64,000 nucleotides of DNA from the NCBI GenBank assembly GCA_910588285.1, contig CAJUQB010000015.1, forward strand, positions 1 to 64,000, written 5' to 3'. The stretch's first letter is position 1. Each line of letters begins with the position of its first letter. The notes beneath the pieces were generated by a model. The model searched no databases. It was not told where the DNA came from and saw only the letters and a list, made by a program, of their open reading frames with translations. Of the stretch, positions 1-7,981 are shown piece by piece. The translations under genes and the position numbers were made by a program. This stretch comes from an uncultured Lachnospiraceae bacterium. GTDB lineage: Bacteria > Bacillota > Clostridia > Lachnospirales > Lachnospiraceae.

Positions 1-216
1 GCACGCAACCGCTATTTTACTGGCCGGATGCCTTGCAGCAGGGTGCAAGGCACCGCGAACAGTAATCCGGGAATGCCATGGAGACAAAAGGATATGAAAA
101 AATTGATACAAGTTCTGGTAAAATTCCAAAGGCTGTGATAAACTATTAACAAGGTCAAAAACCTGCCGTTTCTCATGAATGGCAGGAATCAAATAAAATT
201 ATGGAGGGTCAAGACA
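1..216. other. 5' edge and leader of the first oxidoreductase gene; no gene recognised
   Basis: No reading frame here can be assigned to a family. Bases 31-50 (CCTTGCAGCAGGGTGCAAGG) form an inverted repeat with arms CCTTGCA and TGCAAGG, which could be the 3' end of an upstream transcript or part of a leader. The remainder is AT-rich up to the ribosome binding site GGAGGGTC at about 203-210, which sets the ATG at 217. I saw no convincing -35/-10 pair. Confidence 0.4.
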
Positions 217-1326
217 ATGAAAAACGGAAAACTGCAAATCGGACTGGTAGGCTGCGGCGGGATTGCCAACAACAAGCATATGCCGGCATTGAAGAGCCAG
301 TCTGACCTCTGCGAGATCGTGGCATTCTGCGATATTATTGAGGAGCGCGCCGTCAAGGCGGCCAAGGAGTTCGGTACACCGGATGCCAAGGTGTATACGG
401 ACTACAATGAGATGTACAAGGATCCCGAGATTGATGTGGTGCATGTGCTGACGCCCAATGTGGCCCACTGCCCGGCTACCGTGGCTGCCTTTGAGGCGGG
501 CAAGCATGTGATGTGCGAGAAGCCCATGGCTCACTGCACCGAGGATGCACAGAAGATGATCGATGCCTGGAAGAAGTCCGGCAAGAAGTTTACCATTGGC
601 TATCAGAACCGCTTCCGCCCGGAGATCCAGAACCTGAAGAAGGCCTGCGAAGCCGGGGATTTGGGCGATATCTACTACGGCAAGGCCCATGCGGTGAGAC
701 GCCGTGCAGTTCCCACCTGGGGCGTATTCCCCAACAAGGCTCTGCAGGGCGGCGGCCCTCTGATCGACATCGGAACCCACGCGCTGGATATTACGCTGTG
801 GTGCATGGACAACTATAAGCCGGCATCTGTGACAGGCTCCGTATTCTACAAGCTGGGAGGCCTGAAGCAGGCTACCGAGGGCAATATGTTCGGCCCCTGG
901 GATCCCGAGACCTATGAGGTGGAGGATTCCGCCATGGGCTTTATCAAGATGGAGAACGGCGCAACCATCAATCTGGAGGCAGCCTGGGCCATCAATATGC
1001 TGGATTCCAGAGAGGCATCTACCACGCTGTGCGGAACCAAGGCAGGCGCAGAGGTATTCTCCGGCATGGGATATCCCACCAATGACCTGGTGTACAACCG
1101 CGGACGCAATGGCCAGCTGATGGAAGAGCGCATTACCGCTGCCGGCAATATTGCATATTTCGAGGGCGGCGCCGGGGATCCCGGCTGTATTGAGTGCCAT
1201 CAGTGGCTGAGAGCCATTCTTGACGATACAGAGCCCCTGGTGAAGCCGGAGCAGGCCTATGTGGTGACTGAGATTCTGGAGGCAATCTACAAGTCCTCAG
1301 ATTCCGGCAGCGAGGTTAAGTTTTAA
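217..1326 (+). CDS. Gfo/Idh/MocA family NAD(P)-dependent oxidoreductase (probable glycoside or sugar 3-dehydrogenase)
   Basis: This is a cytoplasmic two-domain dehydrogenase of 369 residues. The N-terminal Rossmann fold carries a G-x-G-G-I-A dinucleotide loop at residues 12-17. The family Glu-Lys-Pro motif is at 101-103 and the catalytic-domain Asp-Ile-Gly-Thr-His at 184-188. The ATG at 217 is chosen over upstream in-frame codons because GGAGGG lies 7 bases ahead and the paralogue at 25415 then has the same length, 369. The two proteins are identical over residues 161-195, so they probably act on similar substrates. The next gene, 50 bases downstream, is a TIM-barrel isomerase. Known family members paired this way oxidise a sugar hydroxyl, often C3 of a glycoside, before elimination or epimerisation. 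The substrate is not determined; inositol or other sugar dehydrogenase activity is the main alternative. Confidence 0.85.
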   Translation: MKNGKLQIGLVGCGGIANNKHMPALKSQSDLCEIVAFCDIIEERAVKAAKEFGTPDAKVYTDYNEMYKDPEIDVVHVLTPNVAHCPATVAAFEAGKHVMCEKPMAHCTEDAQKMIDAWKKSGKKFTIGYQNRFRPEIQNLKKACEAGDLGDIYYGKAHAVRRRAVPTWGVFPNKALQGGGPLIDIGTHALDITLWCMDNYKPASVTGSVFYKLGGLKQATEGNMFGPWDPETYEVEDSAMGFIKMENGATINLEAAWAINMLDSREASTTLCGTKAGAEVFSGMGYPTNDLVYNRGRNGQLMEERITAAGNIAYFEGGAGDPGCIECHQWLRAILDDTEPLVKPEQAYVVTEILEAIYKSSDSGSEVKF

Positions 1327-1376
1327 GCGTTTTTTGATAGAAGAGTAATTTTAATCAATTAGGAGGATATGGTGTC

Positions 1377-2297
1377 ATGAAATTAGGATTTGTATCGGCA
1401 ATTTTGGATCAGAGCAGCTACGAAGAGATGATGGATGTGGCCGGCGAGCTGGGCTTTGGCTGTGTGGAGGTTGCCTGCTGGCCCCAGGGCAAGGCAGAGC
1501 GCAGATACGCAGGCGTCTCTCACATTGACGCAGAGCGGGTGCTGGAGGATGAGGCTTATGGGAAGCATATCCTGGATTATGCAGCCAGCAAGAACGTGGA
1601 GATCTCCTCACTGGCATTTTACCCCAACACCATGGACGGCGATCTGGAGAAGCGCGCTGCAGCTGTTGAGCATCTGAAGAACCTGATCAAGGCAAGTGCC
1701 AAGCTGGGCGTCAACATGGTTACTACCTTTATCGGAAGAGACCAGAGCAAGAACGTAGAAGAGAATCTGGAGCTGGTGAAGGAGATCTGGCCGCCTATTA
1801 TGGATCTGGCCAAGGAGCAGGGCGTGAAGGTCGCCATCGAGAACTGCCCCATGCTGTTCGGTGCAGACCAGTGGCCCGGCGGACAGAACCTGATGACAAC
1901 TCCGGCTATCTGGAGAAAGGTATTTGAGATTCTGCCCTATGACAACCTGGGCATCAATTATGACCCCTCCCATTTTGTATGGCAGATGATTGATTACATC
2001 AAGCCGATCTATGAGTTTGCGGACAAGATCTTCCATGTACATTACAAGGACATCAAGCTGTATCCGGATAAGCTCAACCAGTGCGGGATTATGGCATATC
2101 CTCTTGACTTCATGTCTCCCAAGCTTCCGGGTCTGGGCGATGTGGACTGGGGCAAATACCTGTCCGCCCTTACAGATATCAAGTATGATGGCTACACCTG
2201 CATCGAGGTGGAGGACAAGGCCTTCGAGGGAACCAAGGAGAAGGTTCTGGACAGCCTGAGACTTTCCAAGAGATATATGGAGAACTTTGTAATTTAA
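1377..2297 (+). CDS. Sugar phosphate isomerase/epimerase family TIM-barrel protein
   Basis: This 306-residue protein belongs to the xylose-isomerase-like TIM-barrel (AP endonuclease 2) family. Likely metal ligands are Glu155 (VAIEN), Asp196 and His199 (NYDPSHF), His220/His222 (HVHYKD) and a C-terminal Glu in YTCIEVED, the usual E-D-H-E set for a divalent cation. AGGAGG sits about 10 bases before the ATG. It follows the oxidoreductase at 217 and the pair likely forms one transcript ending at the hairpin at 2358. In comparable pairs the barrel enzyme isomerises, epimerises, hydrates or eliminates from a 3-oxo sugar or glycoside produced by the partner. Which of these applies here cannot be told from sequence. 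It is shorter and quite different from the barrel protein at 23148. Confidence 0.8.
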   Translation: MKLGFVSAILDQSSYEEMMDVAGELGFGCVEVACWPQGKAERRYAGVSHIDAERVLEDEAYGKHILDYAASKNVEISSLAFYPNTMDGDLEKRAAAVEHLKNLIKASAKLGVNMVTTFIGRDQSKNVEENLELVKEIWPPIMDLAKEQGVKVAIENCPMLFGADQWPGGQNLMTTPAIWRKVFEILPYDNLGINYDPSHFVWQMIDYIKPIYEFADKIFHVHYKDIKLYPDKLNQCGIMAYPLDFMSPKLPGLGDVDWGKYLSALTDIKYDGYTCIEVEDKAFEGTKEKVLDSLRLSKRYMENFVI

Positions 2298-2357
2298 CAA
2301 AATACTGCGAAGCTGCCGGTCCTTGGCAGGGAGCAGATCAGAGGAACAATAGGAATG

Positions 2358-2384
2358 GCGGATGCGCGGTGCGCACCCGCTTTT
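2358..2384 (+). terminator. Hairpin with short T run after the oxidoreductase-isomerase pair
   Basis: Arms GCGGATGCGC (2358-2367) and GCGCACCCGC (2371-2380) pair with one mismatch around a three-base loop and are followed by TTTT. It lies between the isomerase stop and the response regulator start, so it probably ends or attenuates the upstream transcript. Confidence 0.6.
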
Positions 2385-2420
2385 CCTGCACTCAAAGATA
2401 GGATTTTACAGGGGGCAGAC

Positions 2421-4019
2421 ATGCTGAGAGTACTGATTGCAGATGATGAACAGAATATTTGCCTGATGATTCGCAAGCTGGTGAACTGGAGCGAATATGG
2501 GATGGAGGTAATCGCGCTGGCCCACAACGGGCTGGAGGCTATGAGCGTGATTGAGCAGCAGCGTCCGGAGGTGGTGATCTCCGATATCCGGATGCCCGGA
2601 TATGACGGCCTTGCGCTGGTACAGAGAGCCCGTGATCTGGGCCTTGCCACCGATTTTGTGATCATCAGCGGCTATAAGCAGTTTGAGTATGCCCATACGG
2701 CCCTGAACCTGGGGGTGGAGCATTACCTCCTAAAGCCCATCGACAGGCAGGAGCTGGAGCAGACCCTGTCCCGCATTGCAGAGAAGCATCAGGTCAACAA
2801 GCTTCGCAGGGAGCAGGAAAAGGAACTCAAGCAGCAGGCCAGGAACAGCCGCCAGCAGATCCGCAGGCATTTCCTTACGGAGATCATGGAACAGAGCGGG
2901 GGATTCCGCAGGGTGCAGCATGAGTCTGCCCAATTGGAATACGGCTTTGACCAGGGATGCTTTGTGGCGATTCTGGCCAAGCTGGACAGCAATAACCCGC
3001 AGCAGGATATCAGCGGGATCTTGCATATGGTCAGTGATATGATTGACCATGATTTCTATGAGGGACGCAGCGAATATATCAACAGCACGGTCAACAGCGG
3101 GATTATGACCATGCTGAATTATAAGCCGGAGGAACGGCACACAGTGGGGCCTTCCGTGGAGCGGACCCATCAGCGGATCCTGAAGGAGCTGGAAAAGTTC
3201 CGGGGCTTCCATTTCACCGTAGGGGTGGGGGCTGAAAAGAGCAGCCTGTCGGAGGCCGCTGAAACCATTCGGGAGGCTGCCTATGCCGTCAAGTGCAGGG
3301 AGAAGGCCGGGCTTGACCGAGTGATCTACTATGAGAAGCTTCGCTACCAGCCGGTGGATATTGGCCCGATGCTGGAGGATACCCGGCGGGAGCTGGGGAA
3401 TATGGTGGTTTCTCTTGATTTTGATGCTCTGCGGGGGCTGGTGATGAAGTATGCCGGCATGATTCAGGCAGCAGCCTTTGGCTCCCCGGTTTCCATGTAC
3501 GATTACCTGGAAGGGGTAGTGGAGATCATTGCCCGGGCCATGGAGCAGAATCAGATCGAGGAGGCAGTGACAGACAAGCTGAAGAACGATGCCAACCGCC
3601 AGATGGATTACTATGTGGATGGCGGAGAGATGACATACCGAGTGCTGGAAACCATCCGCCAATGTTTTGAGCAGCTGATGTCAGAGCGCAAGAACCGCAG
3701 CCAGAGGCCGATCCGTATGGCCAGAGAATATATTCAGCAGCATTACAGCCAGCAGGTCTCCCTGGAGGAGGTGGCGGAGGCCATCGGCCTAAGCTCTGCT
3801 TACTTAAGCACCATGTTTAAGAAGGAGATGGGCATTTCCTTCAGCGACTGCCTGATTTCCTGCCGGATGGAGGCAGCCAGGGAGCTTCTGAAGAACAGTG
3901 ATTTGTCTATGGCGGAGATTGCGGAGCAGGTGGGCTATGCGGATGCCAAATATTTTAGCAAAACCTTCCACAAGGTCGTTGGCCTGAAGCCGTCCGTATA
4001 TCGGAAAATGTACTGCTGA
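2421..4019 (+). CDS. YesN-type response regulator with AraC-family DNA-binding domain
   Basis: The protein has 532 residues. An N-terminal receiver domain (about 1-120) has the acidic pocket Asp8/Asp9, the phospho-acceptor Asp55 in SDIRMPGYDG and Lys105 in LLKPID. A long middle region of unknown function follows, and a C-terminal pair of AraC-type helix-turn-helix motifs occupies about 430-530 (VSLEEVAEAIGLSSAYLSTMF and MAEIAEQVGYADAKYFSKTF are its cores, shown here only by their ends). The ATG at 2421 is preferred to an in-frame codon at 2355 because a GGGGG ribosome binding site precedes it and the receiver fold starts there. The cognate kinase starts 13 bases downstream. By analogy it activates nearby uptake and catabolic genes, perhaps the promoter before 6749. 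Confidence 0.9.
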   Translation: MLRVLIADDEQNICLMIRKLVNWSEYGMEVIALAHNGLEAMSVIEQQRPEVVISDIRMPGYDGLALVQRARDLGLATDFVIISGYKQFEYAHTALNLGVEHYLLKPIDRQELEQTLSRIAEKHQVNKLRREQEKELKQQARNSRQQIRRHFLTEIMEQSGGFRRVQHESAQLEYGFDQGCFVAILAKLDSNNPQQDISGILHMVSDMIDHDFYEGRSEYINSTVNSGIMTMLNYKPEERHTVGPSVERTHQRILKELEKFRGFHFTVGVGAEKSSLSEAAETIREAAYAVKCREKAGLDRVIYYEKLRYQPVDIGPMLEDTRRELGNMVVSLDFDALRGLVMKYAGMIQAAAFGSPVSMYDYLEGVVEIIARAMEQNQIEEAVTDKLKNDANRQMDYYVDGGEMTYRVLETIRQCFEQLMSERKNRSQRPIRMAREYIQQHYSQQVSLEEVAEAIGLSSAYLSTMFKKEMGISFSDCLISCRMEAARELLKNSDLSMAEIAEQVGYADAKYFSKTFHKVVGLKPSVYRKMYC

Positions 4020-4032
4020 CAGGGAGGTGCTT

Positions 4033-5079
4033 ATGAGAAGCATGAAACAGGGGAGCCTATTATTTTGCTCAGCAGTAGTATTTGGGATCCTTCTTGCGGC
4101 GACATTGATGATGACGCTGACAGCCTATTTTTTCCGGCGCCATTCCGTGAGCCAGGCGGCCTGGATTGTGATTCTGGCTGTGGGGGCCGTGCTGCTGGCG
4201 CTGGCGGTATTTCTATTCTGGTGGGTCATCTACCGCCCCTTAAAGAAGCTGGAGGGGGTGCTTACGCGCCTGGAGGCTGTGGGCGGGAAGGAGCCTGTCA
4301 ATCTGTGGGGCAGTGCGGAGCGCATGGCAGAAAACATTAATCTGCTGCTGGAGGAGCTGACCCAGTCCATCGAGCGGGAGCATGCAGAGGCAATGCTTCG
4401 TCAGCAGTTCCAGTATGCGGAGCTGCAGAATCAGATCAATCCCCACTTCCTATATAATACCCTGGAGACAATCCGAGGGCAGGCCATCATTGACGACAAT
4501 TATAAGGTGGCAGATATGACCGAGACCCTGGCCCGGTATTTTCGATATAACATCAGCAAAAATAAGGACGATGTAACTCTGGAGCAGGAGCTTGAGAATA
4601 TTAAGAATTACATTAAGATCCATCAGTACCGTTTCCCGGAGCGTTTTCAATTCCGCATCTTTCCCCATGTGGAGCGGGAGGCCTATGCCAATTGTATGAT
4701 CCCTAAGATGACGCTGCAGCCTCTTGTGGAGAATGCCATTTTCCATGGACTGGAACAGAAGCTGGAGCAGGGGAAGATTCAGATCCACATTGATGCAACG
4801 GCAGACAAGCTGATTGTCATCGTGTCCGACGACGGTGTGGGCATGGCGCCGGAGCGGCTGGAGGAGATGAACCGAAAGCTTCGGTCCGCCGAAGGCCATG
4901 TGGAGCTTACCTCCTCCGGGCAGCACAATGGCATTGCCATGGCCAATGTGAACAGCCGCCTCAAGATGCTGTATGGGGAAGGCTGCGGGCTGTGCGTCAC
5001 CAGTACCCTGGGGCTTGGCACAGAGGTGGAGATCACCCTGCCCAGGATCACAGCGGACAAGAGGGAGGGGCGGCTATGA
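4033..5079 (+). CDS. YesM-type sensor histidine kinase with two membrane segments and almost no extracellular domain
   Basis: The protein has 348 residues. Membrane segments at about 9-33 and 43-66 are separated by fewer than ten polar residues (FRRHSVSQ), so the usual extracellular sensor of YesM kinases is missing. A short linker leads to the His_kinase domain with the phospho-acceptor His138 in NPHFLYN, then an ATPase domain with N box (LVENAIFHG), G1 box (DDGVGM) and a C-terminal glycine box. AGGGAGG at 4021 places the start at 4033. It is sandwiched between its regulator and a degenerate tandem ABC protein, a layout suggesting that the signal arrives through protein contact rather than direct ligand binding. 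That last point is inference. Confidence 0.9.
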   Translation: MRSMKQGSLLFCSAVVFGILLAATLMMTLTAYFFRRHSVSQAAWIVILAVGAVLLALAVFLFWWVIYRPLKKLEGVLTRLEAVGGKEPVNLWGSAERMAENINLLLEELTQSIEREHAEAMLRQQFQYAELQNQINPHFLYNTLETIRGQAIIDDNYKVADMTETLARYFRYNISKNKDDVTLEQELENIKNYIKIHQYRFPERFQFRIFPHVEREAYANCMIPKMTLQPLVENAIFHGLEQKLEQGKIQIHIDATADKLIVIVSDDGVGMAPERLEEMNRKLRSAEGHVELTSSGQHNGIAMANVNSRLKMLYGEGCGLCVTSTLGLGTEVEITLPRITADKREGRL

Positions 5080-5116
5080 GGGCAAAGGCTGTGGCGGGAA
5101 GGAAAGAGGGGGCACC

Positions 5117-6571
5117 ATGAGAAAGGAGATCCTGCGGATGCAGGAGGTCTGCGCCGGCAGATATGAGCCGGGAGGGCTCAGCCATTTTCAGCTTCATATG
5201 AAGGAGGGGGAAATGGTGGGGCTGTACGGGTATTCCGGTGCGGGCAAGACCGTGTTGTATGAGTATTTTATGGGGGACATTCCTTTAAAGTCCGGAAAGG
5301 TAGTTTTTGACGGAAGGCTCTGTCCGGAGGGAGGGCGGTTTCCCTATGCCCAGCAGGTGCTGTGCCTGGGGAGCGGCAGCACGCTGATTCCCGGGCTGTC
5401 AGTGGCGGAGAATATTTTTGTCATCAATGGCAAACGAAAGGGCTGGAATCTGGTATGGCGGCCCAATATTTATTACAGGGCACGTATGCTGCTGGGACAG
5501 TATGCCCCCCAGCTGTCCCCACATACCCTGGCCCGGGAGCTGACACCGGCCCAGATGCGGCTGGTGGAGCTGCTGCGGGCTATTGAGAATGAGGTGAAGC
5601 TGGTTGTGATCGACGATTCCTTTCAGGGCTTTGGCCAGAGTGATATGCAGATCCTCACCGATATACTGGCTGTTCTGAAGAAACGGCGGGTGGCCATTCT
5701 CTTCGAGACTCTGGAGATCAAACTGAACTACGGGATCATGGACCGGATTGTATTGCTGCGGAAGGGAAAAAACGTACGGACCTTCTATGAGGAGGATTTT
5801 GACGATACCTATTGCCGGAAGCTTCTCCTGGGAAATGAGGTTCTTCCCAGCTTTCAGAAACATTCGGCTTTTACCCAGCGGCAGCGGCTGCAGATGCGGC
5901 TTGGAGCATATGTGGCCGGCTGCCTGGGAAATGACGAGGGGTTGACCGCCAGGGAGGGAGAGATCCTGGGGCTGTATGATATGGATAACAGGCGCAATGT
6001 GGAGCTGCTGGAGCAGCTGCTGGGGGCAAAGCCCTTTGCGGGGGAGGAGATCCTTCTGGACGGGGAGCCCTATGAGCCAAAGGGACTGGAGGATGCGCTG
6101 GATCACAAAATCGGCTTTATGCTTGAGCGTATGCGGGAGATTTCCCTGGTGGGAACCATGGATTTTGCGGCTAATCTGAGCCTGCCCATTCTCAGTCGGA
6201 GGTGGTGGCGCCTGTTCTTCCGGAACAGGCAGGTGTCCGAGGTGCTGGGGGCGGAATATCGGGACCAGCTGCAGATTCCGAAGGACCAGCTGCATACCCA
6301 GGTGAAGTATTTTGACAATTATACCAGAATGGGCATCTTCCTGCAGCGCTGGATCCTGTTCCAACCCCGGCTGATGGTGTGCATTGAGCCATGGACCAAT
6401 GCAGATATGGTGATGAAGGACATGATTTTCCGGGCCTTTGCAGAGATGACCAGAGGCGGAACCACCATCCTGATCGCATCCAGGAATATGAATGAGCTGC
6501 GCAGCATCTGCGACAGCATTTATGTGCTTCATGCAGAAGGGGAGGGGCTGGCGAGATACGAGAATGTGTAG
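5117..6571 (+). CDS. Degenerate tandem ABC (RbsA-like) protein, likely not a working transporter ATPase
   Basis: This 484-residue protein has the two-nucleotide-binding-domain layout of RbsA/MglA but most catalytic motifs are altered. Domain 1 keeps Walker A (GYSGAGKT, 38-45) and a signature-like LTPAQ. Its Q-loop Gln is replaced, Walker B reads VVIDDS instead of V-x-D-E-P, and the H-loop His is lost (ILFETLE). Domain 2 has no Walker A (LYDMDNRRNVE where the intact neighbour has GLVGAGRTE), no signature (FDNYTRM) and only a trace of Walker B (VCIEPW). It may bind but hardly hydrolyse ATP. The ATG at 5117 is 37 bases after the kinase stop. The intact RbsA-type ATPase at 7982 is in the same locus, so this copy is more likely regulatory, possibly coupling transporter state to the kinase. 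Confidence 0.75.
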   Translation: MRKEILRMQEVCAGRYEPGGLSHFQLHMKEGEMVGLYGYSGAGKTVLYEYFMGDIPLKSGKVVFDGRLCPEGGRFPYAQQVLCLGSGSTLIPGLSVAENIFVINGKRKGWNLVWRPNIYYRARMLLGQYAPQLSPHTLARELTPAQMRLVELLRAIENEVKLVVIDDSFQGFGQSDMQILTDILAVLKKRRVAILFETLEIKLNYGIMDRIVLLRKGKNVRTFYEEDFDDTYCRKLLLGNEVLPSFQKHSAFTQRQRLQMRLGAYVAGCLGNDEGLTAREGEILGLYDMDNRRNVELLEQLLGAKPFAGEEILLDGEPYEPKGLEDALDHKIGFMLERMREISLVGTMDFAANLSLPILSRRWWRLFFRNRQVSEVLGAEYRDQLQIPKDQLHTQVKYFDNYTRMGIFLQRWILFQPRLMVCIEPWTNADMVMKDMIFRAFAEMTRGGTTILIASRNMNELRSICDSIYVLHAEGEGLARYENV

Positions 6572-6676
6572 TATTAGGTAAATAGAAGTTTGCAGAGAAT
6601 CTTGGCTTTAGGCGAGATTTTTGAAGGGATAAAATAAAAACCGAAAAATAATACACTTTTTTAAAAGAACCTCACC

Positions 6677-6705
6677 TTGTAGCCTTTTGTTGCAGATAGT
6701 ATAGT
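6677..6705 (+). promoter_or_regulatory. Candidate sigma-A promoter for the solute-binding protein gene
   Basis: TTGTAG (6677-6682) and TATAGT (6700-6705) are separated by 17 bases, in the 177-base gap between the degenerate ABC gene and the binding-protein gene. The -35 element is weak, fitting a promoter that needs an activator such as the AraC-type regulator at 2421. Confidence 0.45.
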
Positions 6706-6748
6706 AAAAATACCGAAAGGAAAACCAAAAAAGAAAAGGAGAGGAACC

Positions 6749-7909
6749 ATGAAGAAGAGAGTATTAGGATTATTACTGACAGTGGCTATGGCAGCTACCC
6801 TTCTGGCAGGCTGCGGCGGAGGCGACAATGCGCCCGCAGACAATCAGAACCAGCAGGAAGATCAGGCTCCGGCAGGGGATGATCAGCAGGAACCGGCAGG
6901 CGGCGATCAGCAGGACGCGGCAGGGGATGACCAGCAGGAGCCGGCAGAGAATGACGGAGAAGCTCCGGCAGCAGGCGGCGAAGCAGATATGAGCAAGGCC
7001 CAGGGCAAGAAGATCGGATTTACCGTACCCACCCTGGCCAGCGATTTTATCAACTATTTGACACAGGCAGCACAGGGCGCTGTTGAGGAGATTGGCTGCA
7101 CCATACAGATTGATTCCGCAGACGGCGATGTGACCAAGCAGATCGAGCAGATCGAGAACTATGTGACCATGGGTATGGATCTGATCATTGTATTTCCCAT
7201 CAACGGCGAAGCTCTTGGAGCAACGGTACAGAATGCCGTAGATCAGGACGTTCCGGTATTTGGTTTTGCCATGGAGATCCCCAATGTAGTATCCGAGATG
7301 ATTTCCGCAGAGGAGACTGTCATGGGAGCAGCTGCCGGCGATATGGCCAGCGAGTGGATTGACGAGACCTTCCCGGATGCAGCAGACGGCGAGGTTGTGG
7401 TATACGCTATCCGCGGCTCCACCCAGCCTGAGATCGTAGTGCGTTCCGATTCCATGGTAGAAGCCATCAAGAAGAACCCCAAGGTGACTGTGATTGAGGA
7501 GGAATCCGAGAACCAGGACGACCAGAACATTGCCCGGAGAATGACAGAGAATCAGTTTAATGCCAACCCGGACATTGATGTAATCCTTGCCTGCAATGCA
7601 GAGTCCATGCTGGGCGCAGAATCCTTCTGCATGTCTTCCGACAGCCCCATCCAGGACAAGAGCAAGTTCGGTATCTTCGGTGTAGATGAGACCGATGAGG
7701 TTGACGCTAAGATTCTGGCTTCCATCAAGGATGAGAGTCTCCTTCGCGGAACGATCTCCATGGGCGGTATTCCGGATACCATCAGCGATCTGATGAAGGG
7801 TATCGTTCCCATCCTGACAGAGGGAGAGATTATTCCGAGAATTGACGGAAGCATTTTCCCCATCAATGGCAAGAACATTGAGGAGCATATGGCAAAGAAT
7901 GCCAACTAA
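6749..7909 (+). CDS. Sugar ABC transporter substrate-binding lipoprotein (RbsB type)
   Basis: The 386-residue precursor has a lipoprotein signal peptide with lipobox LLAGC near residue 21, so the mature protein would be anchored outside the membrane. A roughly 50-residue low-complexity tether follows, rich in Asp, Gln, Pro and Ala and built from imperfect GDDQQEPA units. The rest (from about residue 85) is a periplasmic-binding-protein type 1 fold resembling ribose and galactose binding proteins. An RbsA-type ATPase and RbsC-type permease follow, completing an importer. The ligand is unknown; the adjacent oxidoreductase and isomerase point to a sugar, polyol or glycoside. Confidence 0.88.
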   Translation: MKKRVLGLLLTVAMAATLLAGCGGGDNAPADNQNQQEDQAPAGDDQQEPAGGDQQDAAGDDQQEPAENDGEAPAAGGEADMSKAQGKKIGFTVPTLASDFINYLTQAAQGAVEEIGCTIQIDSADGDVTKQIEQIENYVTMGMDLIIVFPINGEALGATVQNAVDQDVPVFGFAMEIPNVVSEMISAEETVMGAAAGDMASEWIDETFPDAADGEVVVYAIRGSTQPEIVVRSDSMVEAIKKNPKVTVIEEESENQDDQNIARRMTENQFNANPDIDVILACNAESMLGAESFCMSSDSPIQDKSKFGIFGVDETDEVDAKILASIKDESLLRGTISMGGIPDTISDLMKGIVPILTEGEIIPRIDGSIFPINGKNIEEHMAKNAN

Positions 7910-7929
7910 GGGGTAAAATAAGAACAGAC

Positions 7930-7959
7930 GGAGCCGCCTTTTTGTGGCGGCTCCATTTT
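7930..7959 (+). terminator. Intercistronic stem-loop between binding protein and ATPase genes
   Basis: Nine-base arms GGAGCCGCC (7930-7938) and GGCGGCTCC (7946-7954) with a seven-base loop are followed by ATTTTA. Such partial terminators commonly keep binding protein mRNA more abundant than that of the downstream membrane components. Confidence 0.7.
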
Positions 7960-7981
7960 AAAAGGAAGGCGAGGAGAGAAA

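Noticed and set aside
199..1200. Long open frame on the minus strand opposite the first oxidoreductase
   Set aside because: No ribosome binding site and no recognisable family; the plus strand encodes a clear dehydrogenase. Codon bias of GC-rich genes leaves such mirror frames.
4973..5116. Upstream extension of the degenerate ABC protein
   Set aside because: It would overlap the kinase gene by over 100 bases; the extension is Gly/Arg-rich, and the ATG at 5117 starts at the family N-terminus.
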